From: JAXLWB01 sp046328715
Lineage (GTDB): Bacteria > Chloroflexota > Anaerolineae > Caldilineales > Caldilineaceae
DNA length: 64,000 nucleotides
NCBI GenBank assembly: GCA_046328715.1
Contig: JAXLWB010000002.1
Span: 62,001-126,000, forward strand
Reading direction: 5' to 3'
Shown here: positions 33,481 to 42,046 of the stretch, one piece after another
Layout of the letters: every line of letters starts with the position of its first letter
How positions within the stretch are numbered: the stretch's first letter is position 1
Made by a program: the position numbers and the translations under genes
The notes under the pieces: generated by a model
The model's input: only the letters and a program-made list of their open reading frames with translations
Told to the model about the DNA's origin: nothing
Databases searched by the model: none

Positions 33481-34380
33481 CTACAGAACTGTCACCAATG
33501 GTTGTCCTACCCGTGGCTGGCGTACCATCGCTCGCAGACGGCCTACCCGTTGGGCAGTTTCAGGATGTGTGCGGAAGAGACTACCCAACCCACCGAAGAT
33601 CGGATTAATAATGTACAGATGAGAGGTAGCCGGATTTAGACTCATCGGCTGGCGTGTTGCCGACCACTCCAGCTTTTCCAAGGCACTGGCCAACGGCAAA
33701 GGATTGCCGAGAATCTCGGCACCCACGGCGTCGGCACGGAATTCGCGGCTGCGCGAGATGGCCAATTGGATAATCATTGCCGCAATGGGGGCCAGAATGA
33801 TCATCAATAGACCACCTACCATATCACCCATGCCCCCCCCTTCCTCTTCATCCTCTGATCCACCAAAACCTGCAAAGAGCAAGGACCACTGAGCAATCTC
33901 TGCGATCATCGTAATGGCACCCGCAATTGTGGCAACCAGACTGGAAAGTAGCGTATCACGGTTTCGGATGTGTGCCAACTCGTGAGCAATCACACCGGCA
34001 ACTTCCTCCTGGTCAAGCAAACGCATGAGCCCGGTTGTAATTGCCACGGCACCCTTGCTCGGCGAGCGCCCCGTAGCAAACGCATTGGGCGTGTCGCTAT
34101 CAATCAGGTAGAGCGCAGGTTTTGGAATGCCTGCCCGCTGCGAGAGCCGTTCCACCAGTTGATGTAGGTGGGGCGCTTCTTCCACGCCGACTGCCCGTGC
34201 ATTACTCATGCGCAAGGCCAACGAATCAGAAAACCACCAAGCTCCCATATTCATAGCAATCGACAGGACAAAGGCAATGATCATGCCGCTGGTTCCACCG
34301 ATTACCGAGCCAATAAACATCAGTAAGCCAGTCAAGGCCGCTAATAACAGTGTCGTTTTTAATGTGTTACCCCATTGCAT
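33481..34380 (-). CDS. htpX: HtpX-type membrane M48 zinc metalloprotease
   Basis: 299-residue membrane protease that degrades misfolded membrane proteins in stress. The zinc motif HELAH is at residues 133-137, and the third ligand Glu lies in SREFRADAVGAEILG. Membrane segments lie near residues 8-28 and 33-53 and on both sides of residue 170. ATG 34380 is 8 bases after aaggag; a longer in-frame start at 34461 adds a hydrophilic stretch with no ribosome-binding site. Its neighbours are a two-component pair just downstream and a Ca2+-type ATPase upstream. Between htpX and the ATPase lies a GGG-N8-CCC motif (34494-34507). Confidence 0.93.
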   Translation of the reverse strand: MQWGNTLKTTLLLAALTGLLMFIGSVIGGTSGMIIAFVLSIAMNMGAWWFSDSLALRMSNARAVGVEEAPHLHQLVERLSQRAGIPKPALYLIDSDTPNAFATGRSPSKGAVAITTGLMRLLDQEEVAGVIAHELAHIRNRDTLLSSLVATIAGAITMIAEIAQWSLLFAGFGGSEDEEEGGGMGDMVGGLLMIILAPIAAMIIQLAISRSREFRADAVGAEILGNPLPLASALEKLEWSATRQPMSLNPATSHLYIINPIFGGLGSLFRTHPETAQRVGRLRAMVRQPRVGQPLVTVL

Positions 34381-34493
34381 CGTTTTTCTCCTTCCTTGAA
34401 TTCCAGGTGGTATTCGCTGGTTAAACCTATATCGTTTGCATGAGCATAAAACATCAATCAATTACAGGGTAGAGAAATCTTCCCCGTTTCGTC

Positions 34494-34507
34494 GGGGAAA
34501 ATTTCCC
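34494..34507. promoter_or_regulatory. GGG-N8-CCC motif upstream of htpX
   Basis: GGGGAAAATTTCCC, 114 bp before the htpX start. It overlaps the right arm of a short hairpin (ttccccg 34480-34486 with cggggaa 34493-34499) that could be the ATPase terminator, so a structural role is an alternative reading. Confidence 0.5.
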
Positions 34508-34515
34508 ATACTTCG

Positions 34516-37320
34516 TTAATGGCCCTGCATACGTGCCTGCCACACTTTCTCGACCTCAGCCACCACAAAGACCAGTGCGCTCGCCCCCAGACAGAGCAGC
34601 AGATCAGTCCAATGTAGCGGATTGGTATTGAGAAACGTTTGCAAGATGGGCAGGTAGATGGCTGCCAACTGCAACACAAGAGTCACCAGCACCATACCCA
34701 GCAAGGTTGGATTGCTGAAAAGACCGGCACGGAACAAGGACTCCTTGCCCGAGCGAATTCCCAATGCTTGCCACATTTGTGCGAAGGCCAGGGTAGCGAA
34801 CATCATCGTTTGCCAGTCGGCATAACCACCTTGCCAGTGGTAAAGCCCCACCACCAAGGCGATCAGACCGATCAGGAAGCCCATACGAATGACCTGACCA
34901 ATAGTGTCTCGGCTAAAGATGCCCTGAGTAGGCGGAATCGGAGTGCGCTTCATCACGCCGCGCTCGGCGGGTTCTACGCCCAGTCCAATGCCCAGCAAAC
35001 CATCCGTCAGCAGGTTGAGCCACAAAAGTTGTAGCGGGAAAAGTGGCACAATCAGATCACCCAAGGAAGAGGCGGGCAACAACAGTGCAATCATCGGCGC
35101 AAAGAGCATCACCAGGATCTTGCCGATATTGCCGCCGAGTGAAAACATAACAAATTTGCGGATGTTGTCATAGATTACCCGCCCTTCTTCGACCGCAGCG
35201 ATGATGGTGGCAAAGTTATCGTCACGCAGCACCATTTCGGCAGCTTCTTTGGAAACATCGGTGCCTGTGATGCCCATTGCCACACCGATGTCAGCTTTTT
35301 TCAAGGCAGGTGCATCGTTCACGCCATCGCCGGTCATCGAGACAATTTGTCCATTGGCTTGCAGCGCCTCGACGATGCGCAACTTGTGCTCCGGTGAAAC
35401 ACGGGCAAAGACCGAGACATCGGCCACGGCCTTGCGCAACTCCGTATCCGAGAGTGTGCTCAAATTTTGGCCTGTCAGCACCTTGTCATTGGTGGCGATG
35501 CCTAGTTCATGTGCGATGGCGCTGGCGGTGAGCGGATGATCACCAGTAATCATGATCGGTCGAATGCCTGCAGCACGACAGACATCCACCGCCGATTTGA
35601 CTTCGGGGCGAGGCGGATCGATCATGCCAAAGAGGCCAACAAAGATAAGATCTTTCTCTAGTTCGCTTGCACTAGGCAGCGTGGACCAACTTTGGAAGGC
35701 AGTGCCCAGCACGCGCATTCCCTTTTGAGCGAGTTCGTCGTTGCTCTGTTCAATCCGTTTGCGCAATTCTGGGGTCAAGGGCTGAATGGTGCCATGAACC
35801 CAGGCAGCGTTGGCGATTTCCAGCAAACCGTCGACAGAGCCTTTGGTGAAGGCAATGTAGCGGCCCGGCTCAGCCTTTGCCCACAGGTGAGATAAGCCGA
35901 TTGGCAGTCCCAACTCGCCTTTGTTGATCTGATGCAGCGTAGTCATTCGTTTACGGTCCGAGTCGAAAGGCAGTTCAAACACTCGTGGCAGTTGTACTTC
36001 CAACTCGGCCTTGTGCAGATTCATTTCAGATGCAGCCATCACCAGTGCCAGCTCAGTTGGATCACCCAGCGCAACCATCTCTTTTATATTCGCTTCGTTG
36101 GTTTTGAACTGTATACTGGCATCATTACACAGGGCCCCAGCTGTGACAAGCAAGGCAACATCAGGGTTCATCTGCGTGGATGCAGGGGGTTGCTCGGTCC
36201 GCAGATAGAGCGTGTCGCCCGCCACATCGACCACTGTGACCGTCATGCGATTTTCGGTCAGTGTTCCTGTCTTGTCGGAGCAGATGACAGTCACCGAGCC
36301 AAGCGTCTCGACCGCGGGCAATTTGCGAATCAGCGCATTGCGACTCAACATGCGCCGTGCCCCCAGCGCCAATGTAATCGTCACCACTGCGGGTAACCCT
36401 TCGGGCACAATCGCCACTGCCACACTGATGCCTACCAACAACATCTCTGCCAAACTTTCGCCGCGCAGAACACCAAAGAGTGCGATCACCCCGGCCAGTA
36501 GTAGCCCCAACAGTGCAAGCGCTTTGCCCACTTGGTCGAGCCGTTTTTGCAGTGGCGTGTGTGTAGCATCCACACGTTGTAACAGTTGGGCGATTTTCCC
36601 CAATTCCGTTTTCATGCCGGTTGCTGTCACCACGGCCTGCGCACGCCCATAGTTGACCAAGGTGCCCATATAGACCATGTTTTTACGGTCACCCAATGGC
36701 AGATCACGCTTCGTCAAGGCTTCAACTTGCTTTTCCACAGCCTCCGACTCGCCTGTAAGCGCCGCCTCTTGTACTCGCAAATTGGCGCTTTCAAGCAGGC
36801 GACCATCGGCAGGGACAACATTGCCCGCTTCGAGCAGAATGATATCGCCCACGACCAGTTCACGGGATGAGATCTCAAGTAGTTGACCATTCCGACGCGC
36901 ACGGACAATCGGCACTGTGAGTCGCTTCAACGCCGCCATTGCCCGTTCCGCGCGATATTCCTGGAAGAAACCCAACAAGGCAAATAGAACGACGATAGCC
37001 AGGATGGCACCAGCTTCCTGCCACTTTTGCAGAACGGCCGAAAGCAGTGCCGCCGCAATCAGGATAAGCACCATGGTGGCAGTAAACTGCTCCCAGAGTA
37101 GCCGTAAGGGGGTTCGCCCGCCTTGTTCAACCAGTTCGTTGGCACCATCCCGTTTTAGCCGTTGGGCGGCCTCTGCCGTCGACAGACCACTTTCCAGCTT
37201 CACTTCGAGTTGATTGGCGATCTCCTTGCCCGTGCAGGTGTGCCAGGCTGTACCTTTTTCCTCACTGGATAACTGATTTTTCTTGGACGAACCGATTATC
37301 ATTCCATTCTTAGCAAGCAT
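34516..37320 (-). CDS. Cation-transporting P-type ATPase, PMR1/SERCA-like (type IIA)
   Basis: 934-residue P-type ATPase. The phosphorylated Asp349 lies in ICSDKTGTLTENRM. The A-domain motif is LTGES and the hinge is TGDGVNDAPALKKADIG. About ten membrane segments are present, including the Ca2+-site motif VPEGLPAVVT in segment four. An N-terminal cation-ATPase domain is also seen (LEVKLESGLSTAEAAQRL). I chose ATG 37320, which follows gggaga; the open frame extends upstream to 37455 without support. It should pump Ca2+ or Mn2+ out of the cell. The closest known stress-linked analogue is mycobacterial CtpF, a DosR-regulated pump. The 382-bp gap to the divergent gene holds a GGG-N8-CCC motif and small palindromes. 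Confidence 0.93.
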   Translation of the reverse strand: MLAKNGMIIGSSKKNQLSSEEKGTAWHTCTGKEIANQLEVKLESGLSTAEAAQRLKRDGANELVEQGGRTPLRLLWEQFTATMVLILIAAALLSAVLQKWQEAGAILAIVVLFALLGFFQEYRAERAMAALKRLTVPIVRARRNGQLLEISSRELVVGDIILLEAGNVVPADGRLLESANLRVQEAALTGESEAVEKQVEALTKRDLPLGDRKNMVYMGTLVNYGRAQAVVTATGMKTELGKIAQLLQRVDATHTPLQKRLDQVGKALALLGLLLAGVIALFGVLRGESLAEMLLVGISVAVAIVPEGLPAVVTITLALGARRMLSRNALIRKLPAVETLGSVTVICSDKTGTLTENRMTVTVVDVAGDTLYLRTEQPPASTQMNPDVALLVTAGALCNDASIQFKTNEANIKEMVALGDPTELALVMAASEMNLHKAELEVQLPRVFELPFDSDRKRMTTLHQINKGELGLPIGLSHLWAKAEPGRYIAFTKGSVDGLLEIANAAWVHGTIQPLTPELRKRIEQSNDELAQKGMRVLGTAFQSWSTLPSASELEKDLIFVGLFGMIDPPRPEVKSAVDVCRAAGIRPIMITGDHPLTASAIAHELGIATNDKVLTGQNLSTLSDTELRKAVADVSVFARVSPEHKLRIVEALQANGQIVSMTGDGVNDAPALKKADIGVAMGITGTDVSKEAAEMVLRDDNFATIIAAVEEGRVIYDNIRKFVMFSLGGNIGKILVMLFAPMIALLLPASSLGDLIVPLFPLQLLWLNLLTDGLLGIGLGVEPAERGVMKRTPIPPTQGIFSRDTIGQVIRMGFLIGLIALVVGLYHWQGGYADWQTMMFATLAFAQMWQALGIRSGKESLFRAGLFSNPTLLGMVLVTLVLQLAAIYLPILQTFLNTNPLHWTDLLLCLGASALVFVVAEVEKVWQARMQGH

Positions 37321-37663
37321 GTTCTTCTCCCTAGAAAACGATGTGTTACAATGATCGGCGTAACGCCAATCTCTTTTACACAAAAAATAGCGAGCACACC
37401 ACAACATTTCCACATTCAAGTAGGTAATTGCCAAGCAGTCACGGTTGAAGGTCAAATTCTAAGTTTAATTTGACGTCCAAACAGTGCTGCTGACAATCAC
37501 TGCTACGATATGGATGGTTGTGATGGTCTCGCTACTTGTGTTAGATAGTACTATACAATCCAACAACCGAGAGCAATGCTCCGAGATGACGGCTGTTGAC
37601 TCTGCATATGCAGCTAGCTACTCCCCTGTGTGACGATAGTATCATGCATGGCTCGCCTGTCAA

Positions 37664-37677
37664 GGGAAATTTTTCCC
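37664..37677. promoter_or_regulatory. GGG-N8-CCC motif in a divergent promoter
   Basis: GGGAAATTTTTCCC, 25 bp before ATG 37703 and in the gap shared with the divergent ATPase gene. It is almost perfectly palindromic. Confidence 0.55.
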
Positions 37678-37702
37678 GATTATAACGGTTCGATGTTCAA
37701 CT

Positions 37703-38155
37703 ATGTCTAGACTGATTCAATCTTTTAAATATGGTGCAGTGATTGCCTCGCTCTCACTGCTCATCGCTTCGGGCTTTGCCCTCTTCTGGGGGATTGGCAA
37801 AACTGTAAAAGTCGCCAGCACGATTGTGCGCAGCGTAGGGCAAGATCCTGTAACGATCCTCTATCTGGTAGAGTTGGTGGATGCCTTCCTGGTGGCTGTG
37901 GTCTTGTTCGTTTTGGCCGTCAGTATCTATGAACTCTTTCTGGGGGGACTGAAGTTGCCCGAGTGGATGCTGGCACATAATCTGCATGAGCTCAAGGCCA
38001 AGTTGAGCGGCATGATTGTCTTGGTGATGATCGTGCGTTTTCTTGAGGAACTTCTAAAAGGGAAAGCCGCCCAAGACCTCTTTTATACGGGGGTAGCCGT
38101 TGCCCTGGTCTCGGCAGTGTTGGTGGCCTTTAGCCATTTTGGCGGCAAAGATTAA
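37703..38155 (+). CDS. YqhA/UPF0114 family membrane protein
   Basis: 150-residue protein with four predicted membrane segments (about 12-30, 50-78, 97-115 and 125-145). The C-terminal pattern LKAKLSGMIVLVMIVRFLEELL is typical of the UPF0114 family (E. coli YqhA). Its function is not established. A GGG-N8-CCC motif lies 25 bp upstream of the start, so it probably belongs to the local stress regulon. It is convergent with the kinase-like gene; a shared hairpin separates them. Confidence 0.8.
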   Translation: MSRLIQSFKYGAVIASLSLLIASGFALFWGIGKTVKVASTIVRSVGQDPVTILYLVELVDAFLVAVVLFVLAVSIYELFLGGLKLPEWMLAHNLHELKAKLSGMIVLVMIVRFLEELLKGKAAQDLFYTGVAVALVSAVLVAFSHFGGKD

Positions 38156-38177
38156 CAATTTGCAGAATTCCAAGCAG

Positions 38178-38215
38178 GCATTCTCTAACGCCATCCTGGT
38201 CGAGTTAGAGAATGC
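38178..38215. terminator. Hairpin between convergent genes
   Basis: Perfect 12-bp arms 38178-38189 and 38204-38215, loop 14 nt. The right arm overlaps the last codons of the minus-strand gene. Confidence 0.6.
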
Positions 38216-38999
38216 TATCTACGTTTTTGTTAAAGCCTCTTGTGCGTAAATTTTGTTTGCTATAAAACTCTTCTCCAATCAGTGTGATTGCCTCCCACCC
38301 AGCAAGCACTAGCAGATCGCGCCAAAAGAGTAGCCAACAGGCTGTATAGTAAAGTTTTCCCCACAATCCGGGCCAGCGAACATAGTCATAATCCACCAAT
38401 ACGACGCGTGGCTTTGCCTCGCAAGTCAACATCAGATTGTGGGCCTGCCATAGACGCTGTGCGAAAAAATGCCAAATTCGTTGCGGCCACTTCAGCCATC
38501 GATTCATTTGGCGACGCTCGGTCACATTGCGACTAAAGGCACCATAGAGATCGGGCATGTGCCCAGTATGTTTGTAGCAACGCAATGCGCTACGCAGAAT
38601 CGTCAGCAGTTGACGTTCGATGTGAGCCCAGGTTCTTGGCTGTAATCTGCCATAGTCAATGTCGGCCAATGCCACTGCATTCGCTAAATAGGGCTGAATT
38701 GCCACTGTATTTACCCGCTCTGTTTGCTCACGAGCCACAAAGAAGTAGGTCGGTATGGTATGTTCAGCACCAAGATAAGCGGTAAAAAGGGTAGCCGAAT
38801 CACGCAAAGTACGAGCCTGGTTGATTGCATCTTCGCAAGAGGTGCCCACTTCGCCTTTAATCTTAATCACAAATTGACTGTCTGCACTCAAATAGACATC
38901 GGTCTCGCTGCCGCCACCAATTCGTTTGAGCATGCTCTTGCCTTCCAGAAAATCATAGATCGGCTTGCCTACCAATGGCTCTTGCATGGCATACTCCAT
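38205..38999 (-). CDS. Protein-kinase-like/aminoglycoside-phosphotransferase-like protein
   Basis: 264-residue protein that I cannot place in a named family. The N-terminus looks like a kinase N-lobe: a glycine-rich loop (RIGGGSETDVYL), then a possible ATP-binding Lys in FVIKIKG. The C-lobe has HNLMLTC where kinases have the catalytic loop and VVLVDYDYVRW where they have the DFG-like metal site. The catalytic Asp of HxD is not obvious, so it may be inactive or use a different residue. A hydrophobic segment (YYTACWLLFWRDLLVLAGW) suggests membrane contact. It is co-oriented with the small membrane protein gene 16 bp upstream, inside the stress cluster. Confidence 0.55.
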   Translation of the reverse strand: MEYAMQEPLVGKPIYDFLEGKSMLKRIGGGSETDVYLSADSQFVIKIKGEVGTSCEDAINQARTLRDSATLFTAYLGAEHTIPTYFFVAREQTERVNTVAIQPYLANAVALADIDYGRLQPRTWAHIERQLLTILRSALRCYKHTGHMPDLYGAFSRNVTERRQMNRWLKWPQRIWHFFAQRLWQAHNLMLTCEAKPRVVLVDYDYVRWPGLWGKLYYTACWLLFWRDLLVLAGWEAITLIGEEFYSKQNLRTRGFNKNVDSIL

Positions 39000-39015
39000 A
39001 ACCTGTAAACCGAAT

Positions 39016-39288
39016 TCAAGGCTGTCCTTTCGACTCGTTCAATACTTTCCCAAGCTGAAATGGCAGGTACTGCTGGAGTATAGGGTAACGTTCGAGTAGC
39101 GTCCGCACAACCCTGAACTTCCAGCCCAACAACCAGCCACCGAGCAAAACAAAGGGAATTCCCGGCAAAATCGGAATCATCATACCAACGATCCCTAAGA
39201 ATATTAGCAGCCAGCCAACACCCGATCTCAGAGAGTTGCGCAGCACAACCGGCAGCGAGTTGAAGAGTTGTATCATATGATTTGCCAT
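39016..39288 (-). CDS. Small membrane protein, PGPGW/DUF454-like
   Basis: 90-residue protein with two close membrane segments around the conserved-looking MIPILPGIPFVLLGGWLLG. This resembles the PGPGW or YbaN-type small membrane families, whose roles are not known. It is the first gene of a two-gene minus-strand unit with the kinase-like gene and is divergent from the site-2 protease gene. Two GGG...CCC motifs lie in the shared promoter gap. The alternative longer frame from 39319 is a shadow in another phase. Confidence 0.65.
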   Translation of the reverse strand: MANHMIQLFNSLPVVLRNSLRSGVGWLLIFLGIVGMMIPILPGIPFVLLGGWLLGWKFRVVRTLLERYPILQQYLPFQLGKVLNESKGQP

Positions 39289-39394
39289 TTATTACCTCTC
39301 CTATCGCAGATCTTTCCACGCAGCATCACACAAAGGTTACACAAGATATCACTTTATACAAACATAGCATAGAACACTCAGCAGAGAAGAGGTA

Positions 39395-39430
39395 GGGTGA
39401 TTTTTCCCGCATCTTCAGGGGAGTTTTCCC
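39395..39430. promoter_or_regulatory. Two GGG-N-CCC motifs in a divergent promoter
   Basis: GGGTGATTTTTCCC at 39395-39408 (N8) and GGGGAGTTTTCCC at 39418-39430 (N7), 23 bp centre to centre, about two helical turns. They sit midway between the divergent small membrane protein and site-2 protease genes. Confidence 0.55.
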
Positions 39431-39547
39431 GGTTTTTGGTGGGATTTGTCTCTAACATCAAAGAATGTGATCTGCTATCTTTAGCGCATTGGTTTATTGA
39501 ACGTGATCCTGGGCGAAAACGCTTAGGAAAGTAAGGAGTCAGTGAAA

Positions 39548-40687
39548 ATGAATCTCTCTTTCACTTTGGCACGGATTGCAGGTATCCCAATCAGACTGCA
39601 TATCACATTTTTTTTAATCATCCTTTTGGGCGCATGGCAATGGGCGGCGCGTGTGAACGAACCAATTTCAGGGGCGCTATTTGGCGCAGCGCTGATGATC
39701 GCCCTTTTTGCATGTGTCGCTTTACACGAGTTGGGACACAGCCTAACGGCCCGCGCCTTTGGCATCCAGACCCGTGAGATCTTACTGATGCCATTGGGCG
39801 GTGTGGCCCAACTCGATAAAAACCCGGAACGCCCACAACATGAGTTGCTGATTGCCTTGGCAGGTCCATTGGTCAACGTGGCGATTGCCATCCTGTTGGT
39901 GATTGTTGGCTTGACACCTCAGCTCAATCTCTTCAGCTATCTGCTCGATGGGCAGGGATTATCAACCTTGCTGAGTAGCGAAACAACCATTCATAATTTC
40001 CTGTTATGGTTGCTCAGCGCCAATGTGAGCTTGGTGATCTTCAATCTAATTCCCGCATTCCCGCTGGATGGTGGGCGGATCTTTCGAGCGCTCTTGGCCA
40101 TGCTGCTGGACGCGCGGTCGGCGACTCGTATTGCTACCATTGTCGGTCAACTGATCGCCATTGGCTTGGGCATCTTCAGCTTGACAAGTGGCAATTTCAT
40201 GTTGGCGCTGGTGGCAGTCTTTATCTTTGTCGGTGCTACCCAAGAGAGCACTGTAGCCGAGTCTAAAGTGGTCTTAACCACTCGTCGGCTGGGGGATGCT
40301 TATAATCGCCAGGTCATTACTTTGCAGAATGGGAACAGGTTAAGCCATGTAGTAGACTACCTACTCACCAGTTATCAGCCAGATTTTGCGGTGCTCTTTG
40401 GTCAGAAATTGCTGGGGGTGGTAACACGCGAGGATGCAATGAAAGCCTTGGCGACCTTTGATTACGACCCATTTGTCAGCGAGATCATGCGGCGTGAAGT
40501 GCTGAAACTGGACGCAAACCTGAATCTGGATGAAGCACGCGAGCAATTGGCTGAAAATCGTGCAAGAGTGGCAGCGGTGTACGATCAGGAGGACTTTCTG
40601 GGATTGATCAATCTCGAAGATATCCAGGAGGCATTTACAGTTCTGATGTTCAATCAGCGGCACAGTCAATTAAAACAGGCTGCCTAG
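39548..40687 (+). CDS. Site-2 protease-like M50 metalloprotease with CBS-like C-terminus (Rip3-like)
   Basis: 379-residue intramembrane protease. Zinc motif HELGH lies at residues 60-64 and the third ligand motif FPLDGGR has Asp174, both within predicted membrane segments. About six segments cover residues 10-225. The remaining 150 residues look like a degenerate pair of CBS domains (VVDYLLTSYQPDFAVLFGQKLLGVVTRED, VAAVYDQEDFLGLINLEDI). This layout matches Rip3 (Rv2625c) of mycobacteria, a DosR-regulon member. ATG 39548 is 9 bases from taaggag; the GTG at 39542 is too close. It likely cleaves a membrane-bound regulator; the substrate is unknown. Confidence 0.9.
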   Translation: MNLSFTLARIAGIPIRLHITFFLIILLGAWQWAARVNEPISGALFGAALMIALFACVALHELGHSLTARAFGIQTREILLMPLGGVAQLDKNPERPQHELLIALAGPLVNVAIAILLVIVGLTPQLNLFSYLLDGQGLSTLLSSETTIHNFLLWLLSANVSLVIFNLIPAFPLDGGRIFRALLAMLLDARSATRIATIVGQLIAIGLGIFSLTSGNFMLALVAVFIFVGATQESTVAESKVVLTTRRLGDAYNRQVITLQNGNRLSHVVDYLLTSYQPDFAVLFGQKLLGVVTREDAMKALATFDYDPFVSEIMRREVLKLDANLNLDEAREQLAENRARVAAVYDQEDFLGLINLEDIQEAFTVLMFNQRHSQLKQAA

Positions 40688-40775
40688 TAGCAGCCAACTT
40701 CAAAGACTTCCGTCTGTTACTGACATTTAGGCAAATAGGTCATTTGGGCGAGATGGCGCAGGATCTTAGGAAGGG

Positions 40776-40870
40776 TTGAGTGTTGCGAATTGTGTGTTAC
40801 GTGCGTTATGATCCATCGCAACTTGCAAGCTTCGGCTAGGCGTAGCACTAACTCACAATTCGCAATTCAA
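40776..40870. repeat. Word-built hairpin (TTGCGAATTGTG words)
   Basis: The left arm 40776-40808 and right arm 40841-40870 pair over most of their length (ttgcgaattgtg versus cacaattcgcaa). It lies in the gap before the M24 peptidase gene and ends 10 bp before its ATG. Confidence 0.75.
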
Positions 40871-40880
40871 GGACCTTCCC

Positions 40881-42026
40881 ATGCCCAACTATCAAGCTCG
40901 GCTGCAAAAGGTGCAGCAGAAGATGAGCGAAGCAGGCATTGATCTGCTCTTCCTAAGCCGCTCGGCCAATCTCGATTACGTCACTGGCATTCACCGCGAA
41001 GAACCCAATTTCGGTTATACCATCTATCCCGGCGAATGGATTACTGGCGCATGGATTCCGCAGTCAGGTGCGCCAATTCTCACCCTGCCCCGCATGTTAG
41101 CCGATTTTCATATGGGCAAAGTCACGGGCTATGATGTTCGTGTCTTGCCCGATGCTAGCGATCCGTTAGCCTATGTGCGTGATATCCTCGCCTCGCTCAA
41201 CATCAAGGCGGGTGCCAAAATCGCCGTTGAAGACCGCTGTTGGGCCGAAACTGTCCTCAATCTCCAATCGCTCATCTCCAATCTACAAATCTCACTCGCT
41301 TCCAAAGTCATAATGCCATTGCGCCGCATCAAAGACGAGGAAGAACTGACGATCTTGCGTGAGGCTGGACAGATTACCTTGGCGGCCTATCAGGCGACGC
41401 TCAAAACGTTGCGCCACGGGATGACAACGCTCGATCTGACCAGCGAGGTTAAACATCAGCTCAAAAAGCATGGCGCAACGACTGACTCGTTCGTCACCTC
41501 GTTTTACAACATGGGTCGCAACTTTCCCTTCTACTTCAGCAATCGAGAAGAGATGTTACAGGTGCCGCTCTTGCCACCTGTCTCGATCTCATTTGACTTT
41601 GGCGCAGCCTACAAGGATTACTGTTACGATTTCGGGCGTTCCATCCATTTCGGCGAGCCAGAGGAGGAATATCGCAAAGTCCACGGTCTAGTGATGGCAG
41701 CGCAAGCAGCGGGCATCAAGGCGCTCAAAGCTGGCAATACCTGCGCCCAGGCCGATGCTGCCGCCCGTGCCGTCATTGCCAATGCAGGCTATGGCTTTGC
41801 CTTCCGCCATCGCCTCGGCCACGGCATTGGCAAAGATGTGCACGAACCGCCCTTCCTCACCGCCACCGACCAGACAGTAATGGAACCAGGCATGTGTTTT
41901 ACAGTTGAACCGAGTATTTTTATTCCTCACCAATTTGGAGCGCGCGTAGAAGACATTGTTGTGGTCGGCGAGCAGGGCGGAATTCCGTTGACGAGTGGCT
42001 TTGGAGAGTTATTGGTGATTAGCTAA
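40881..42026 (+). CDS. M24 family metallopeptidase (Xaa-Pro aminopeptidase-like)
   Basis: 381-residue creatinase/aminopeptidase-P fold protein. The N-terminal creatinase domain covers about 1-140. The pita-bread domain carries the five metal ligands: two Asp in SFDFGAAYKDYCYDFGR, His in RLGHGIGKDVHEPP, Glu in FTVEPSIF and Glu in RVEDIVVV. It should cleave the N-terminal residue before proline from short peptides. It is the first gene of a plus-strand run with a PLP-dependent lyase 20 bp downstream. The start at 40881 has no strong ribosome-binding site (aaggacc). Confidence 0.93.
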   Translation: MPNYQARLQKVQQKMSEAGIDLLFLSRSANLDYVTGIHREEPNFGYTIYPGEWITGAWIPQSGAPILTLPRMLADFHMGKVTGYDVRVLPDASDPLAYVRDILASLNIKAGAKIAVEDRCWAETVLNLQSLISNLQISLASKVIMPLRRIKDEEELTILREAGQITLAAYQATLKTLRHGMTTLDLTSEVKHQLKKHGATTDSFVTSFYNMGRNFPFYFSNREEMLQVPLLPPVSISFDFGAAYKDYCYDFGRSIHFGEPEEEYRKVHGLVMAAQAAGIKALKAGNTCAQADAAARAVIANAGYGFAFRHRLGHGIGKDVHEPPFLTATDQTVMEPGMCFTVEPSIFIPHQFGARVEDIVVVGEQGGIPLTSGFGELLVIS

Positions 42027-42046
42027 TTTAGAGGGTGTGAAAACAA

